A stretch of 22,532 nucleotides of DNA from DATEEW01 sp035273665 (GTDB lineage: Bacteria > Pseudomonadota > Gammaproteobacteria > Burkholderiales > SG8-39), in NCBI GenBank assembly GCA_035273665.1, contig DATEOW010000136.1, positions 1 to 22,532 of the forward strand, in the 5' to 3' direction. This document shows, piece after piece, positions 21,933-22,532 of this stretch. Under the pieces are notes generated by a model. The model worked only from the letters and a program-made list of their open reading frames with translations. It was not told the origin of the DNA and ran no database searches. The translations under genes were made by a program, and so were the position numbers. How positions within the stretch are numbered: the stretch's first letter is position 1; each line of letters starts with the position of its first letter.

Positions 21933-22532
21933 CTAAACTGCTATGGGCGCTCGAATGGCCGCATAGGGGTCGTAATTTTCGAGTTGGAAGTCCCCGTACT
22001 CGAAGGCAAATAAATCGCGCACGTCGGGATTCAGCCGCATCCGGGGGGCAGAGCGCGGAGTGCGGCTCAGTTGTTCGCGGGCTTGGTCGACATGGTTTAA
22101 GTACAAATGCGCGTCGCCGAAGCTATGGACAAAATCGCCCGGCTTCAGATTGCTCACCTGCGCCACCATCAATGTGAGCAGGGCATAAGAGGCGATATTG
22201 AAAGGCACGCCGAGAAAGATATCGGCGCTCCGTTGATAAAGCTGGCAGGAAAGCTCTCCATTTGCGACGTAGAACTGAAATAGCGCGTGGCAGGGCGGTA
22301 GGGCCATGCGATCCACTTCAGCGGGATTCCAAGCGCTGACGATATGCCGCCGAGAATCGGGCTTGTCTCGTAGCGATTGAAGGACCGCCGTGATCTGATC
22401 GATTTCACCGCCGCCTGGTTTGGGCCAGTGGCGCCATTGGTGCCCATATACCGGGCCGAGCTCGCCATCCGCGTCGGCCCATTCGTCCCAGATCGTGACG
22501 CCATGTTCCTGCAACCACCGCACGTTGGTCTC
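21933..22532 (-). CDS. thyA: Thymidylate synthase (partial, N-terminus beyond the window)
   Basis: Methylates dUMP to dTMP with methylene-tetrahydrofolate, yielding dihydrofolate that FolA recycles. The 200 codons in the window form the C-terminal part; the frame stays open to the edge (ETNVRWLQEHGVTIWDEW), so the N-terminal part lies outside. Visible motifs: GPVYGHQWR, RRHIVSAWNP, catalytic Cys in LPPCHALFQFYV (codon 22290-22292), QLYQRSADIFLGVPFNIASYALL, HSFGDAHLYLNH, and the C-terminal APIAV that closes the active site. Its product and those of folA and dcd form one pathway. It is convergent with the glr operon and candidate sRNA. Confidence 0.97.
   Translation of the reverse strand, partial: ETNVRWLQEHGVTIWDEWADADGELGPVYGHQWRHWPKPGGGEIDQITAVLQSLRDKPDSRRHIVSAWNPAEVDRMALPPCHALFQFYVANGELSCQLYQRSADIFLGVPFNIASYALLTLMVAQVSNLKPGDFVHSFGDAHLYLNHVDQAREQLSRTPRSAPRMRLNPDVRDLFAFEYGDFQLENYDPYAAIRAPIAV

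Noticed and set aside
1..22532. tRNA genes, CRISPR arrays, insertion sequences, integrases
   Set aside because: None was found by reading: no tRNA T-loop signature, spaced direct repeats, transposase motifs or terminal inverted repeats.

Overview
The window looks like a chromosomal segment of a betaproteobacterium. The DNA is moderately GC-rich, the housekeeping proteins (DnaE, MetG, Mrp/ApbC, Dcd, the AdiA-like decarboxylase, FolA, ThyA) are of proteobacterial type, and a complete GlrK-QseG-GlrR two-component cluster is present. Genes are densely packed, often with 4-base ATGA overlaps. I see no rRNA, tRNA, CRISPR array, transposase or integrase. No gene-free stretch exceeds 300 bases; the longest is 258.

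Layout. (1) 50-1699: a TPR-like protein of unknown function, then trhO (tRNA U34 hydroxylase) on the minus strand. (2) 1810-5262: dnaE, the replicative polymerase. (3) 9700 down to 5319, minus strand: a GT-C-type membrane glycosyltransferase, metG, a four-helix membrane protein and acylphosphatase, closely spaced and probably one transcript. (4) 9869-11520: mrp/apbC and dcd, overlapping by 4 bases. (5) 14937 down to 11715, minus strand: a translationally coupled trio of a GT2 polyprenyl-phosphate glycosyltransferase, a YbhN/MprF-like multispanning protein and a second GT-C enzyme paralogous to the first. After the stop codon of the last gene, and in its frame, lies an apparent remnant of a third GT-C C-terminus. 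(6) 15196-17454: an Orn/Lys/Arg decarboxylase with an intrinsic terminator in its leader, convergent with folA. (7) 18071-21738: glrK, a qseG-like lipoprotein, glrR (sigma-54 activator) and a small lipoprotein. (8) 21739-21932: a short intergenic region with a sigma-54 promoter match followed by three hairpins, the last an intrinsic terminator. It reads as an undescribed ~110-nt small RNA. (9) 21933-22532: thyA, cut by the window edge.

How the genes work together. The GT2, multispanning and GT-C trio has the composition of a periplasmic glycosylation module: a lipid-linked sugar is made in the cytoplasm, moved across the membrane and transferred outside. The acceptor is unknown. The GlrK-QseG-GlrR cluster is a known envelope-stress system which, in enterobacteria, drives the sRNA GlmY from an adjacent sigma-54 promoter. 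The candidate sRNA here lies just after the operon, has a GG-N10-GC promoter and exposes three C/U-rich anti-Shine-Dalgarno-like segments. It is the most interesting signal in the window.
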